A stretch of DNA of 64,000 nt from JB111 sp052093225 (GCA_052093225.1 JBQDDG010000002.1:1-64000); one strand, 5' to 3'. Numbered from the stretch's first letter, positions 48,017-57,426 are shown. The notes: a model not told the origin generated them from the letters alone. Numbers and translations are program-made.

Positions 48017-49764
48017 ATGACGGGGTTGCGGGTGCGCTCGATCGTGGTGGGCACGCTCGCGGTCCTCGTGGGCGGGACGCTGCTGCTCCGCCCTTTCGCG
48101 TCGCTGACGTTCTTGCTGCTGGTCATCGTGGCGGGGCTGTTCGTGATGGCGGCCGGCCGCATCGCCGACCTGGACCGCCCGTACGCGCCGCTCGACCTCG
48201 TACCACCGGTGGGTTACGTCCTCGCCGCGGTCGCGATGCTGGTCTGGCCGGGCAGCGCCCTCGTCATCCTCGTCTGGGTCGTCGGCGTCTCGCTGCTCAT
48301 CGACGGCGGCGTGGCACTGGTGCGGGCGGTCCGCGACCGGGGCCCCGGCCGTGTCGCCTCCGCACTGCGCGGCGCGGCAAGCATCGTGCTCGGGGTGCTA
48401 GCCCTCGCGTAGCCCGACGTCACCACCGTCGTCGTCGCCGTCATCTTCGGCATCCGCGTGCTGTGGAGCGGCCTCGAGCTGGTCTGGCAGGGCATCCGCG
48501 CACGTGTCCGGGGCACCCGCGCGGAGCCCGGCACGGACGATGCCGTCGAGGGCGCGCAGCCGTGGTGGCGCCGCGGTCTGTCGGTCACCGCCGCCGCGGC
48601 CACGCTCGCCCTCACGCTCGCCCTGGCCGGGCTCGGCCTGTTCGTCGGCCACGGCACGCCCGTGCCGGACGCCTTCTACGACGCGCCCGACGAGGTGCCC
48701 GCCGAGCCCGGCGTGCTCCTGCGCACCGAGGAGTTCGACCGGGCGGTCCCCGACGGCGCCCGGGCCTGGCGCATCCTCTACACCACCAGCGCGCTGGGCA
48801 CGACACCCGCTCTCGCCAGCGGGATCCTCGTCGTCCCCGAGGACACCGGGGACGAGCCGCTGCCCGTGGTGACCTGGGCCCACGGCACCACCGGCGTCGC
48901 CGAGGGCTGCGCGCCCTCCCTGCTGGACGAACCCTTCGAGTCCGGCGCCCTGTTCACCCTCGACGAGGCGATCGACGAGGGCTACGCCGTCGTCGCCACC
49001 GACTACATCGGGCTCGGTACCGAGGGACCCCACGCCTACCTCGTCGGCGAGCCCGCCGGCCACGCGGTGCTCGACGCCGTCCGCGCCGCCCATGGCGTCG
49101 ACGGCCTCGAGCTGGCCGACCGGTCGGTCGTCTGGGGACACTCGCAGGGCGGCCACGCCGCGCTGTGGGCCGGCGTCCTCGCCGAGGACTACGCGCCCGA
49201 GGCCGGGGTGGTCGGTGTCGCCGCCATGGCCCCGGCCGCCGACCTCACCTCGCTGGTCGCCACCACCGACGACGTCCCCGGCGGCAGCATCTTCGCCTCC
49301 TACGCCGTCGAGGGCTACGCCCGCACCTACGCCGACGTGGCGGTCGACGACTACGTCCGCGGGGCTGCGAAGGTCCAGACCGACGAGATGGCCACCCGCT
49401 GCCTGTCGGGCCCGGGGGCGCTGCTCAACATCGCCGAGTCCCTGGTCCAGGAGACCTCGATCTTCGACGTCGATCCCGACTCGGGTGCGCTCGCGAGCGG
49501 ATGCGGGAGAACGTCCCGACGGCGCCGATCGCCGCGCCGGTGCTGCTCGCCCAGGGCGAGACCGACCCGCTCATCCTCCCCTCGGCCCAGGAGGAGTACG
49601 CCGAGCAGCGCTGCGCGTCCGGCGGCGGCCCCGTGGACTACCGCACCTACGCGGGCCGCGATCACGTCGGGCTCGTCGCGGACGACTCCCCGCTCGTCCC
49701 CGAGCTGCTGGAGTGGACGCGGGGCCGGTTCGCGGGCGAGCAGGCGCCTGACACCTGTCCCTGA
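48017..49764 (+). pseudogene. HdeD-like membrane domain fused to a LIP-type lipase, broken twice
   Basis: One reading frame from ATG 48017 encodes an HdeD/DUF308-like bundle of hydrophobic segments (VGTLAVLVGGTLLLRPFASL to GAASIVLGVLALA). It hits TAG at 48410-48412 and then continues in the same frame with another membrane segment and an alpha/beta hydrolase: HGTTGVAEGC, nucleophile Ser in VVWGHSQGGHAALWAG, and LIP-family spacing. Near 49470-49505 the frame shifts by one base, and the rest (MRENVPTAPIAAPVLLAQGE, Asp in GETDPLIL, His in YAGRDHVGLV) continues to 49764. Restoring both lesions would give a ~580-residue membrane-tethered lipase or esterase. A shorter lipase could start after the TAG, but the frameshift would still remove the catalytic Asp and His. 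Confidence 0.72.
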
Positions 49765-49889
49765 GCCGTCCGGAGCTCCGAGGGGCGGGCTCGCCTCCCG
49801 CGGTTCGTCGCCCCCGTGGCTGACGGCGGCGGACGACGACTCTGATCCAGCGGTGACGTGCCCACACCTCGGGTCGGGCGGCGCCGTTC

Positions 49890-50399
49890 CTAGTCCTCGG
49901 GTCCGGTGATCCCGACGTCGGCCAGGTTCTGCGCCTCCTGCGAGCCGGCGTCGTAGGACTTGGCGGCCGTCATGATGACGCGCGCGTGCTCGGGCGTGAC
50001 GACCTCGACATCGACCGTGTTCCACGGCGTGTGCCGAGGTCCGTCCGTGCAGCCGGGCCGGAGCCGCTCGCAGGCCGCGGCGATGCCGTCGATCTGGGAC
50101 AGGACGGCCGAGAAGCTCACGGTCAGCGCCGGCGGCGCCACGGCCGTCTCGTCCGGCGCCGCGCGGAGCAGGACGTCCTGGAACGGCCAGCGGCGCAGGT
50201 GCGTGAGCTGCCCGGGAATGGTGAACAGGTCGAAGAAGCCGAGGCCGTTCGCCCAGAAGTCCACCGACGCCGCGAGGTCGCGCGTGGGGACGGTGAGGAA
50301 CATGGGCATCCCGTAGATGCCGTGGAAGGGCTCGGGCGGGACGGCGTCGGGGCCCGGAGCCGGTACGGGGCTGTGCTCGAAGGCGTCGTAGGTGCTCAT
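49890..50399 (-). CDS. VOC (glyoxalase/dioxygenase superfamily) protein
   Basis: A 169-residue vicinal-oxygen-chelate fold protein. GIYGMPMFLTVPTRDLAASVDF starts the beta-alpha-beta unit, and WPFQDVLLRA with the C-terminal VEVVTPEHARVIMTAAKS complete it. VOC proteins include glyoxalases, dioxygenases and drug-binding proteins; the sequence does not say which. ATG 50399 (MSTYDAFEHSPVPAPG) is used because the codons further upstream look non-coding. The gene converges on the broken lipase. No clear partner gene. Confidence 0.75.
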   Translation of the reverse strand: MSTYDAFEHSPVPAPGPDAVPPEPFHGIYGMPMFLTVPTRDLAASVDFWANGLGFFDLFTIPGQLTHLRRWPFQDVLLRAAPDETAVAPPALTVSFSAVLSQIDGIAAACERLRPGCTDGPRHTPWNTVDVEVVTPEHARVIMTAAKSYDAGSQEAQNLADVGITGPED

Positions 50400-50538
50400 G
50401 GCCTCCACCCTCGGCCCGGGCGGGCCCAGATGGTCAAGGACAATCCGGGTGCGGGAGGCCTGATGGAGATGGGGAGCGTCGCCGCGTCCGGCGAGATCCT
50501 CAGCGAACACACACTCGACCCCACCCACAGCTACCAAC

Positions 50539-50579
50539 GAAAAAACGGCTAAACCCCCGACACCGGGGGTTCAGCCGTT
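50539..50579 (-). terminator. Rho-independent terminator of tRNA-Ala
   Basis: On the minus strand a 16-bp stem (AACGGCTGAACCCCCG with its complement, one mismatch) and short loop is followed by TTTTTT. It lies 22 nt beyond the 3' end of the tRNA gene. Confidence 0.88.
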
Positions 50580-50601
50580 CACGATGTCCTGAGACATCAC
50601 A

Positions 50602-50677
50602 TGGTGGAGCTAGGGGGATTCGAACCCCCGACCTTCTCATTGCGAACGAGACGCGCTACCAACTGCGCCATAGCCCC
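50602..50677 (-). tRNA. tRNA-Ala, anticodon CGC
   Basis: The 76-nt minus-strand sequence folds as a cloverleaf. The acceptor GGGGCTA pairs with TAGCTCC (one G-T pair), the D-arm is GCGC-AGTTGGTA-GCGC, the anticodon loop TTCGCAA has anticodon CGC reading GCG (Ala), and the T-arm is GGGGG-TTCGAAT-CCCCC. The 3' CCA is encoded. A strong terminator follows. Confidence 0.95.
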
Positions 50678-50798
50678 ATGCTCCCCGGACGGCCGGTGAG
50701 CGAGAAAAAGTCTAACACCGCGCCGACCGCCGACGACCGCCCCTGGCCGTGTCCTGCGTCATGGCCGAAGAAGTCATGCCCAGCGGTTCGCGGGCAGG

Positions 50799-51971
50799 TC
50801 AGGCGCCCTTCGCGCGGCGCCGGGCGAGCGCGGCGTCGAGGTCGAGCACCGGTGCGCGGCCCACCCCTGGCTCCGGCTTGTCGGCACCCGACCCGGCGAC
50901 GACGCTCGTCCCCGTCATGCTCGGGCGGGTGGGGCGCAGCGGCACGCGGGCCGACGGCGACTCCGGCGCCTCGAAGGCGGGTGCGGTGCGCCGCTGCGCC
51001 GCGGGCTCGGTGTCCGACCAGCGCGAGGCCGGGACCGGCACGGGCGTCCATGCGTCCGGCGCCGGGTTGTGCAGCACGGGCCTGCGGGCCGGCGCCACGT
51101 CCTCGGCGGGAGTGTCCTGCTCGCCAGGGGTGAGCTGCTCGGCTGCGACCGTCGCCCACGTACGGGCCGCGACGTCGTCGGGCCGGCGATCAGGAGCGTC
51201 CGCACGCGTCTCGCCGGTCAGGTCCGTCTCGTCCGTCGCGCCGTTCGTGCGCTCCTCATCCTCGCGGCCCGCAGCCACGGGGGCCGACGCAGAGGCCGAC
51301 CTTCCGGACGTCGCGGCGGGCAGCTCACGCGTGGCGCCCGCGCCCACCTGGTCGGTCACGGCCTCGCGCGGCCGGCGCGAGAGTCCCTTGAGCTCGCCGT
51401 CGATGCGGCGGATCTCGGCACGGTCGATCGAGTTGAGCGTCCGTCGCTCGCCGGCGGCACGGACCGAGAGGGCGACGACGGCGACCAGCAGTACGCTCGG
51501 CACGATCGCCACCGTCACGTGCCAACCGGCGTAGGAGACGAGCGCCCAGGCGGCGACCACGAGCAGACCGAGGACCACCTGGTACATCGTGCGCCGGTTC
51601 TTCGCGGCGTCCCGCCGGCTCATGCGGGCGGCGCGCTGCGAGCGAGCGTGTGCGAGGTCGCGCGCCCGCCTGGCCGGCTCGGAGAGGCGGGGCTTGATGG
51701 TGCTCATGGCTCGTGACTCCGGTCCGAGGGGCAGCAGAAGCGGTGCGGTGGTTCGGTCGGCCGCCTCGCGGGCGGACCGACCGGGATGGCCGGGTGAGGT
51801 CCGGCCGCGGCGGCCGCCGTCGCCGACGGTCGCCAGGACCCGCAGCCGGTCCGAGTGCCGGTCCTCCAGCCGCGCAGCGGCCATGAGCCGACGCCGGTCC
51901 GCCACCGCGGGCAGCGCGTAGACCAGGAGCATCACCACCGCCGCAGCGAGGACGTAGCCCTGAAGATCCAC
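50799..51971 (-). CDS. Conserved actinobacterial membrane protein, function unknown
   Basis: A 390-residue protein starting VDLQGYVLAAAVVMLLVYALPAV, an N-terminal membrane segment, followed by a basic cytoplasmic region (DRRRLMAAARLEDRHSDRLR). Further on, MYQVVLGLLVVAAWALVSYA and VTVAIVPSVLLVAVVALSV form a second hydrophobic pair (~residues 160-205). The C-terminal ~180 residues are Ala/Pro/Thr/Asp-rich and look disordered, ending in LDLDAALARRRAKGA. GTG 51971 lies 7 nt after a TAGCGT box, so translation is probably leaderless. No domain is recognised. It could be an envelope or division-associated scaffold, but nothing in the sequence proves that. Confidence 0.65.
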   Translation of the reverse strand: MDLQGYVLAAAVVMLLVYALPAVADRRRLMAAARLEDRHSDRLRVLATVGDGGRRGRTSPGHPGRSAREAADRTTAPLLLPLGPESRAMSTIKPRLSEPARRARDLAHARSQRAARMSRRDAAKNRRTMYQVVLGLLVVAAWALVSYAGWHVTVAIVPSVLLVAVVALSVRAAGERRTLNSIDRAEIRRIDGELKGLSRRPREAVTDQVGAGATRELPAATSGRSASASAPVAAGREDEERTNGATDETDLTGETRADAPDRRPDDVAARTWATVAAEQLTPGEQDTPAEDVAPARRPVLHNPAPDAWTPVPVPASRWSDTEPAAQRRTAPAFEAPESPSARVPLRPTRPSMTGTSVVAGSGADKPEPGVGRAPVLDLDAALARRRAKGA

Positions 51972-51978
51972 GCGTCCC

Positions 51979-51984
51979 ACGCTA
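51979..51984 (-). promoter_or_regulatory. -10 box (TAGCGT) of the membrane protein gene, leaderless spacing
   Basis: On the minus strand TAGCGT is followed by 7 nt (GGGACGC) and the GTG at 51971, without a ribosome-binding site. Confidence 0.5.
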
Positions 51985-52160
51985 GGTCGGCCCGGGCGCC
52001 ACGCCGGGGAGGCGCGCGGACGTGATGGGTACCGCAGTCCATACAGATCCGCCGATTGCACCGCTATCCGTCGCTACGCTGCACCTGGCCCGCACGGGCC
52101 GACGAGCGAGGCGCCCACCGCCCCTTGCCGACCCGAACGACGAACTGGAGCACCATCGCT

Positions 52161-52952
52161 ATGCGCAGCTCGACCCGCAGGATGACCGCCACCGCTGCCC
52201 TGGCCGCGGCCGCCGCCCTCACGCTCGCCGCCTGCGGCGACGACGAGCCGGCCGAGACGACGCCGCCGGCCGTCGAGGACCCGACGACGGAAGAGGCCCC
52301 CGAGGAGGAGTCCACCGAGGAGGCACCGTCCGAGGACGAGGAGTCGAGCTCCGAGGAGACCGGGTCCGAGGACACGGCCGCGGACGACGAGGCGCCGAGC
52401 GACGGCGCCGGTGGCGAGGCCGGGGCCGGCTCCGCCGCTCCGTGGGCGAACGAGGTCACCGAGGACGGCGAGCTCCTCGGCACCATCGAGGCCGGCGACG
52501 TGACGGTCGACGTCTACCAGGTCGGCACCGGCCAGGCGACGCGCTCGAGCATCTGGGCCGACCCGGACACCGAGGAGCCGATCGTCAGCGAGGGCGACGA
52601 GGTCCTCATCCTCAACTACGTCGTCACCAACAACGGCGACCCGATCACGCTGACCTACGGTCTGGTCGAGGCCGGCTTCGGCTACGACACCTGGCCCTAC
52701 ATGCAGCAGCCGTCCGTCGCGGACAGCGACCTGCTCGAGGAGAACGGCGTCAACGACAACGGCGTCAACAGCGACTCGCTCGGCGAGGACGCCTACGTCC
52801 TCGGCTCCGGCGAGCAGTACTCGGTGGGCGAGGTCATGCTCTACCAGCCGGGCGAGGCCTTCACGATCGAGGTGTCCTACGAGCCCCGTGACGACGCCGG
52901 CGAGCGCCTCGGCGAGGAGTTCGAGGGCGAGCTGACCGGCACCGTCGAGTAA
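52161..52952 (+). CDS. Secreted lipoprotein with acidic linker, function unknown
   Basis: A 263-residue lipoprotein. MRSSTRRMTATAALAAAAAL ends in a lipobox LTLAAC (lipidated Cys at ~residue 25). A ~75-residue Glu/Asp/Ser/Thr-rich linker follows, probably spanning the wall. The C-terminal ~165 residues form a soluble beta-rich domain (GDEVLILNYVVTNNGDPITL, SVGEVMLYQPGEAFTIEVSY) of the kind found in extracellular DUF4352-like or copper-binding folds; I cannot name it. ATG 52161 puts the lipobox in the right place. It is divergent from the two-TM membrane protein and is followed by a bidirectional hairpin. Confidence 0.78.
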   Translation: MRSSTRRMTATAALAAAAALTLAACGDDEPAETTPPAVEDPTTEEAPEEESTEEAPSEDEESSSEETGSEDTAADDEAPSDGAGGEAGAGSAAPWANEVTEDGELLGTIEAGDVTVDVYQVGTGQATRSSIWADPDTEEPIVSEGDEVLILNYVVTNNGDPITLTYGLVEAGFGYDTWPYMQQPSVADSDLLEENGVNDNGVNSDSLGEDAYVLGSGEQYSVGEVMLYQPGEAFTIEVSYEPRDDAGERLGEEFEGELTGTVE

Positions 52953-52982
52953 CACCCGGCGCGCCGCACCACACGCTCCACG

Positions 52983-53020
52983 CCCCGGCCCCGTCCCGCA
53001 CCCGCGGGACGGGGCCGGGG
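52983..53020. terminator. Bidirectional GC hairpin after the lipoprotein gene
   Basis: CCCCGGCCCCGTCCCGC (52983-52999) pairs perfectly with 53004-53020 across a 4-base loop. It lies between the lipoprotein and the convergent acetyltransferase genes and probably ends both transcripts. Confidence 0.75.
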
Positions 53021-53024
53021 TCGT

Positions 53025-53654
53025 TCACGGGATCGCCGGGCGACCGTCCTGCGCGGCGATCTCGTCGAGGTGGCGCCGCGCCGCCCCCGGCCCCCGCCCG
53101 AGATCCCCGCGCAGGAGCGCGAAGGAGCGGTGGTCACGCCAGTCGCCGTCGACGAACATCAGTCCGCGGCGCCGCCCCTCCTCGACGAAGCCCAGCTTCG
53201 CCACGACCCGCAGGCTCGCGCCGTTCTCCGGGCGCACGTCGATCTCCACACGGTGGATCCCGATCTCGTCGAAGAGGTGGTCGACCAGGAGCGCGACCGC
53301 GCGGGGCGCGACGCCGCGGCCCGCCACGTGCTCGGAGACCCAGTACCCGACGGACGCCGCCCAGGCGGCACCCCGGGTGATCGGCTGCGCGACGACAGAT
53401 CCCACGATCTCGCCCGCGAGCACGACGACGAACGAGAGCCCGGACCCCTCCCGCGCCGCGTGCCGCGCCGAGGCCAGCTGCTCGGCGAAGCTCATCGGCC
53501 GACCGGGCACGGGCGAGCCCGCCATCCAGGGGGCGAGCCACCGCTCGTTCGCCGCCAGCAGCGCCCGCCACCGGCGCCTGTCCCGTCGCCGGAGGGGGCG
53601 CAGGACGAGGTCGTCGTCCACGAGGTGGACCGGCCGGTCGGTGGCAGCGGGCAC
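53025..53654 (-). CDS. GNAT-family N-acetyltransferase (RimJ/RimL type)
   Basis: A 209-residue acetyl-CoA-dependent acetyltransferase. The N-terminal LVLRPLRRRDRRRWRALLAAN, mid-section GYWVSEHVAGRGVAPRAVAL (acetyl-CoA loop R/GxGxA type, ~residue 110) and C-terminal HRVEIDVRPENGASLRVVAK match RimJ/RimL enzymes that modify ribosomal-protein or other N-termini. GTG 53654 follows a TACGCT box by 7 nt; this gives VPAATDRPVHLVDDDLVLRP, the usual family start. The actual acceptor is unknown. It is divergent from the 5-formyl-THF cyclo-ligase gene, a pairing often seen in actinobacteria. Confidence 0.88.
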   Translation of the reverse strand: MPAATDRPVHLVDDDLVLRPLRRRDRRRWRALLAANERWLAPWMAGSPVPGRPMSFAEQLASARHAAREGSGLSFVVVLAGEIVGSVVAQPITRGAAWAASVGYWVSEHVAGRGVAPRAVALLVDHLFDEIGIHRVEIDVRPENGASLRVVAKLGFVEEGRRRGLMFVDGDWRDHRSFALLRGDLGRGPGAARRHLDEIAAQDGRPAIP

Positions 53655-53661
53655 GCCGTCG

Positions 53662-53667
53662 AGCGTA
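53662..53667 (-). promoter_or_regulatory. -10 box (TACGCT) of the acetyltransferase gene, leaderless spacing
   Basis: On the minus strand TACGCT is 7 nt (CGACGGC) from the GTG at 53654, with no ribosome-binding site. Confidence 0.5.
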
Positions 53668-53803
53668 GGCCCCTCGCCACACCCCCTGGTCGGATCCGCG
53701 CGCCGGGCGCCTGTCGACCGTCTCGTCAGCCGGTGGCGAAAACCGCGAGAACTCCCCACCCGGCCACCTCCCTGACGGGCGGATTGTTGGCATGATGGTG
53801 GGC

Positions 53804-54484
53804 ATGCACCGGCGCATCCTTGACCTTCCGCGCGTGGATCGGCTCGACATCGACGACGCGAAGCACGCACTGCGCGCGGCGGTCCGCGAGCGTCGAGCCA
53901 AGCGGCAGCCCGCAGAGCTCGCCCGGGCCGGCATCGACCTGGCGCGGCGCGTCCTTCCCCTCCTCGACGGCGCGAGCACGGTCGCGCTCTACGTCTCCCG
54001 GCCGACCGAACCGCCGTCGCTGCCGACGATCGAGACGCTCCACGAGACGGGCGCCCGCATCCTCCTGCCCGCCCTCGGCCCGGGCCTCGTCCGCGCCTGG
54101 GCCGAGTTCCAGGGCACGGACGACCTGGCCGAGCGCGCGCCGGGCCGACCCGCCGAGCCGTCCGGCGAACCGCTCCCGTCGGAGGCGATCGCCCAGGCCG
54201 ACGTCGTCATCGTCCCCGCGCTCCTCGTCGACGCCGCGGGCAACCGGCTCGGCCAGGGCGGCGGCTGGTACGACCGCGTCCTCAAGCTCATCCCGGACGA
54301 CACGCCGGTGTGGGCGGTGCTGTTCGACGACGAGCTCGTCGAGGACCGGTCGCTGCCCCACGGCCCCCAGGACGTCGGCGTCTCCGGGGTCGTCCAGCCG
54401 TCGGGGACCACGAGCCTCACCGCGGCGCCGGACCCCTACGGGTCCTCCCGGCGCGACGAGACCGCGAGCGCGACCGGCTCCTGA
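53804..54484 (+). CDS. 5-formyltetrahydrofolate cyclo-ligase
   Basis: This enzyme converts 5-formyl-THF to 5,10-methenyl-THF with ATP, returning the storage form of folate to one-carbon metabolism. The 226-residue product has basic N-terminal KHALRAAVRERRAKRQP for phosphate contact, VALYVSRPTEPPSLPTI, and the signature LLVDAAGNRLGQGGGWYDRVL (~residues 148-168). ATG 53804 (MHRRILDLPRVDRLD) is preferred; two ATG codons just upstream (53792, 53795) are in reach, and CATGAT lies 7 nt before 53804 like a leaderless -10. The C-terminal ~30 residues are a low-complexity tail. Gene divergent from the acetyltransferase. Confidence 0.9.
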   Translation: MHRRILDLPRVDRLDIDDAKHALRAAVRERRAKRQPAELARAGIDLARRVLPLLDGASTVALYVSRPTEPPSLPTIETLHETGARILLPALGPGLVRAWAEFQGTDDLAERAPGRPAEPSGEPLPSEAIAQADVVIVPALLVDAAGNRLGQGGGWYDRVLKLIPDDTPVWAVLFDDELVEDRSLPHGPQDVGVSGVVQPSGTTSLTAAPDPYGSSRRDETASATGS

Positions 54485-54551
54485 GCCCGTCCGTCAGGGC
54501 GCGGCAGCCCGCACCCGCCCCGGCCGGGGCACGCCCACCCGGACCCGCCCG

Positions 54552-57299
54552 TCAGGGCGCGTCGGGCGTCAACAGCATCCGGTCCTCCTCGGCCGCCTCG
54601 ACGGCCTCCCGCGTGAACGCCCAGGGGTAGGTCTCGCCCTCGACCCACGCCTGTGCCTGGTCCGTGTAGTGCCCGGAGGACGGGTGCCCGCTCGTGCCCG
54701 AGCTCGTCACCCACGTGGAGGCGTCCAGGTCGGCGAGGTCGACGACCATCCGCATCGAGGGCCCCGAGGTCACCCGGTAGCTCGGCCGGCCGTACTCGTC
54801 CCGCGCCGCGGCGTCGTAGCCGGTGGCGTTGACGATCGAGGACCCGCCGGAGACCCCGACGGGCTCCGGGTTGACGAACCACCGCACGAGGCCGGGCACG
54901 CCGTCGCCGCCGAGCACCGGGTGCTGCGGGGCGAACGTGTGCAGGTCCCCCCACCGCCAGGACGAGGGGTCCTTGCCGAGCCGCGCGGTGAGCTGGTGCC
55001 GTCCGTGGACGAGCGCCTGGGACAGGATCTCGTCGCGCGTCTCGACGACGTTGACGGTGGTCCGGTCGTCCCAGTGCCGGTGGCCGGGCTCAGCGAGGAT
55101 CTCCTGCAGCACCTGCAACCACCGCGCCCCGCCGTCCGGCGTCTGTGCGGTCGGGAGCTCGTCGCCGAACGTCGTGGCGAGGATCGCGACCCACACGGCG
55201 TTGAAGTACGCGGCCCCGGCCGAGTCCACGTCGTTCGGGTAGCCCTCGGCGGCCCACTGCTCGAGGAGCTCGACCGCCTCGGTGACGAAGGGGTCCTCGA
55301 CGTCGACCTCGAGGAGCGCGGGCACGATCACCTCGCCGAACGGGCTGGCGTCGTCGAGCATGATCTCGTGGGCGCCGTCGACCGTCAGGGGCTCCCCGGA
55401 CGCGATCTGCTCCTCGAGGAGCGTGCGGATGCGTTGGGAGCGGTACCCCGGGTCGTAGTCGCCCGTGAGGAAGGGGTCCGTGCCGGCCGGCAGGACGGCC
55501 TGGTTGGCCGCGACGACGAAGCCCTCCTCGGGGTTGAGGGCGGCCGGCATGTCCGAGGCCTCGACGTCGCCCTGCCAGGCGTAGCGCTCGTCCCAGCCCG
55601 GCCGCGGCCACGAGCCGTCGGAGGGCAGCGGGCCGTCGACCTCGGCGCGGACCGGGATCCGGCCGGGCGCCTGATAACCGATGTCGCCGTCTGTCGTCGC
55701 GAACACGATGTTCTGGCTGGGGACCTCGAACAACGCGGCCGCCTCGGCGACGTCCTCGGCGGTGGCAGCCCGGTTGAGGGCGAACACCGCGTCGCCCGTG
55801 CGGCCGGGCTCCAGCGCCGTCCACTGCAGGGCGACGGAGTACCCCTCGAAGTGGGCCTCGGGCGAGTCCTCCGGGACGGGGACGCCCGCTGCTGCCCGCG
55901 TGTCGGTGAGGACCTCGGAGACGAGCGGGCCGGCCTCCGTGCCGAGCACCTCGAGCGTGACCGGGTCCGCGCCGTCGACGAGGATCGTCTCGGTCCGACG
56001 CTCCAGCGGCAGCCGCTCCTCGCCCCGCAGGTAGGTGCCGTCGGAGAAGACCCGCTCGAGCGTGAGGTCCATGACGTCCGCGCCGAGGTTGGTCAGCCCC
56101 CACGCGAGCTGGTCGTTGTGGCCGATGATCACGCCCGGCATGCCCGCGAACGAGAACCCGGTGACGTCGAAGGTGCAGTCGGCGGTGAGCTCGGTGCAGT
56201 GCAGGCCCACCTGGAACCAGAGGTTGGGCTGGTCGATCGCGAGGTGCGGGTCGTTCGCGAGGATCGGCTCGCCGGTGTCCGTGTGCTCGCCCGAGACCAC
56301 GAACGAGTTCGACCCGATGCCGTCGCCGCGCCCGAGGAGCACCGGCACGGCGTCGAGCGCGGCCCCGGCCTGCACGACGGCGGCGCTCGCGTCGCGGGAG
56401 GTCGTGGCACCGTCGGTACCGGCGGTGGCTCCGTCGGTGCCGGTCGCGGCGCCGTCCGACGACGGTTCGGTCCCGTCCGACGGCGGCTCGTCACCGTCCG
56501 CGGGGGGTTCGGTCCCCGCGCCCGCGGTGGGCGACTCGGCGGGCGCGTCCGACGCGCTCTCGCCGCCGCCCGTGGAGCCCTCGGGCAGGATCGGCGCATG
56601 GTCCTCGACGGGGTAGTCGGGGAAGAGCCCCTCCACCACCTCGACGTCGCCGAACATCGGCCTCAACGCCGAGGCCCGGGCGACCTCGTCCCCGTAGTTG
56701 CCGCGCAGGTCCCAGGCCATCGCCTTGAGCCAGGCGAGGGAGTCGACGCCGGTCCACGGCTCGACCTGCTCGATGTCGGTGGACAGGGACAGCACCGTGT
56801 ACTCGATGCCCAGCCGGGAGGCCTCCCGGTCCTCGAGGTAGGCGTTCACGCCGTCGGCGTAGGCCGTGTAGAGCTCGCGCGACTCGTCGGCGAGGAGGTC
56901 CCACTCCTGCTCGGCGACGTCACGCCAGCCCATCGTGCGCACCACCATGTCCGCCTCGATCGCCGCCGGGACGTCGCCGACCAGCTCCGCGACGCGCCCG
57001 GCCGTGACGTGCCGGCGGTAGTCCATCTCGAAGAAGCGGTCCTGCGAGTGCACGTAGCCGAGGCCCGCCATGAGGTCCTCGTCGGTCGAGGCGTAGATGT
57101 GCGGCACGCCGCGCTCGTCGCGGATGACCTCGACGGGCTCGGCGAGCCCGGGCAGGTGCTGCTCACCGCCGTGGTCCGGCAGGGGCCGGCGGACGAGGTA
57201 GGTCCCCACCCCGGCCGCGACGAGCGCGAGGAGGACCACCGTCGCGAGGGTCCCGGCCAGGACCTTTCGCCACACCGACGTCGAGGATCTGTCTGCCAC
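54552..57299 (-). CDS. Penicillin acylase family N-terminal nucleophile hydrolase
   Basis: A 915-residue precursor of the penicillin G/acyl-homoserine-lactone acylase group, which self-cleaves into two chains and hydrolyses amide bonds. An N-terminal membrane anchor (VLAGTLATVVLLALVAAGVG) implies action outside the cell. The alpha chain has RDERGVPHIYASTDEDLMAG and LGYVHSQDRFFEMDYRRHV. The beta chain should start at Ser in GIGSNSFVVSG (~residue 331), followed by LANDPHLAIDQPNLWFQVGL. The spacer before the cleavage site contains ~60 residues of Thr/Asp/Gly/Pro repeats, unlike most relatives. GTG 57299 is used. The natural substrate (lactone signals, beta-lactams or acylated peptides) is not decided by the sequence. 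Confidence 0.9.
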   Translation of the reverse strand: MADRSSTSVWRKVLAGTLATVVLLALVAAGVGTYLVRRPLPDHGGEQHLPGLAEPVEVIRDERGVPHIYASTDEDLMAGLGYVHSQDRFFEMDYRRHVTAGRVAELVGDVPAAIEADMVVRTMGWRDVAEQEWDLLADESRELYTAYADGVNAYLEDREASRLGIEYTVLSLSTDIEQVEPWTGVDSLAWLKAMAWDLRGNYGDEVARASALRPMFGDVEVVEGLFPDYPVEDHAPILPEGSTGGGESASDAPAESPTAGAGTEPPADGDEPPSDGTEPSSDGAATGTDGATAGTDGATTSRDASAAVVQAGAALDAVPVLLGRGDGIGSNSFVVSGEHTDTGEPILANDPHLAIDQPNLWFQVGLHCTELTADCTFDVTGFSFAGMPGVIIGHNDQLAWGLTNLGADVMDLTLERVFSDGTYLRGEERLPLERRTETILVDGADPVTLEVLGTEAGPLVSEVLTDTRAAAGVPVPEDSPEAHFEGYSVALQWTALEPGRTGDAVFALNRAATAEDVAEAAALFEVPSQNIVFATTDGDIGYQAPGRIPVRAEVDGPLPSDGSWPRPGWDERYAWQGDVEASDMPAALNPEEGFVVAANQAVLPAGTDPFLTGDYDPGYRSQRIRTLLEEQIASGEPLTVDGAHEIMLDDASPFGEVIVPALLEVDVEDPFVTEAVELLEQWAAEGYPNDVDSAGAAYFNAVWVAILATTFGDELPTAQTPDGGARWLQVLQEILAEPGHRHWDDRTTVNVVETRDEILSQALVHGRHQLTARLGKDPSSWRWGDLHTFAPQHPVLGGDGVPGLVRWFVNPEPVGVSGGSSIVNATGYDAAARDEYGRPSYRVTSGPSMRMVVDLADLDASTWVTSSGTSGHPSSGHYTDQAQAWVEGETYPWAFTREAVEAAEEDRMLLTPDAP

Positions 57300-57426
57300 C
57301 TCCCGAGCCTATTCCGCCGTCATGCCGCGGCGACGCAGGTCACTGCGCGCGTCCACCCGGCGTCGTACCATTGGCACTCGACGGGGCCGACTGCCAGCAC
57401 TGCCCCACGAGACCGGAGGTCACCAG

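Noticed and set aside
50400..50538. A second small gene or MerR remnant upstream of the VOC gene
   Set aside because: Short frames here lack a recognisable domain and coding bias; the stretch reads as spacer before the tRNA terminator.
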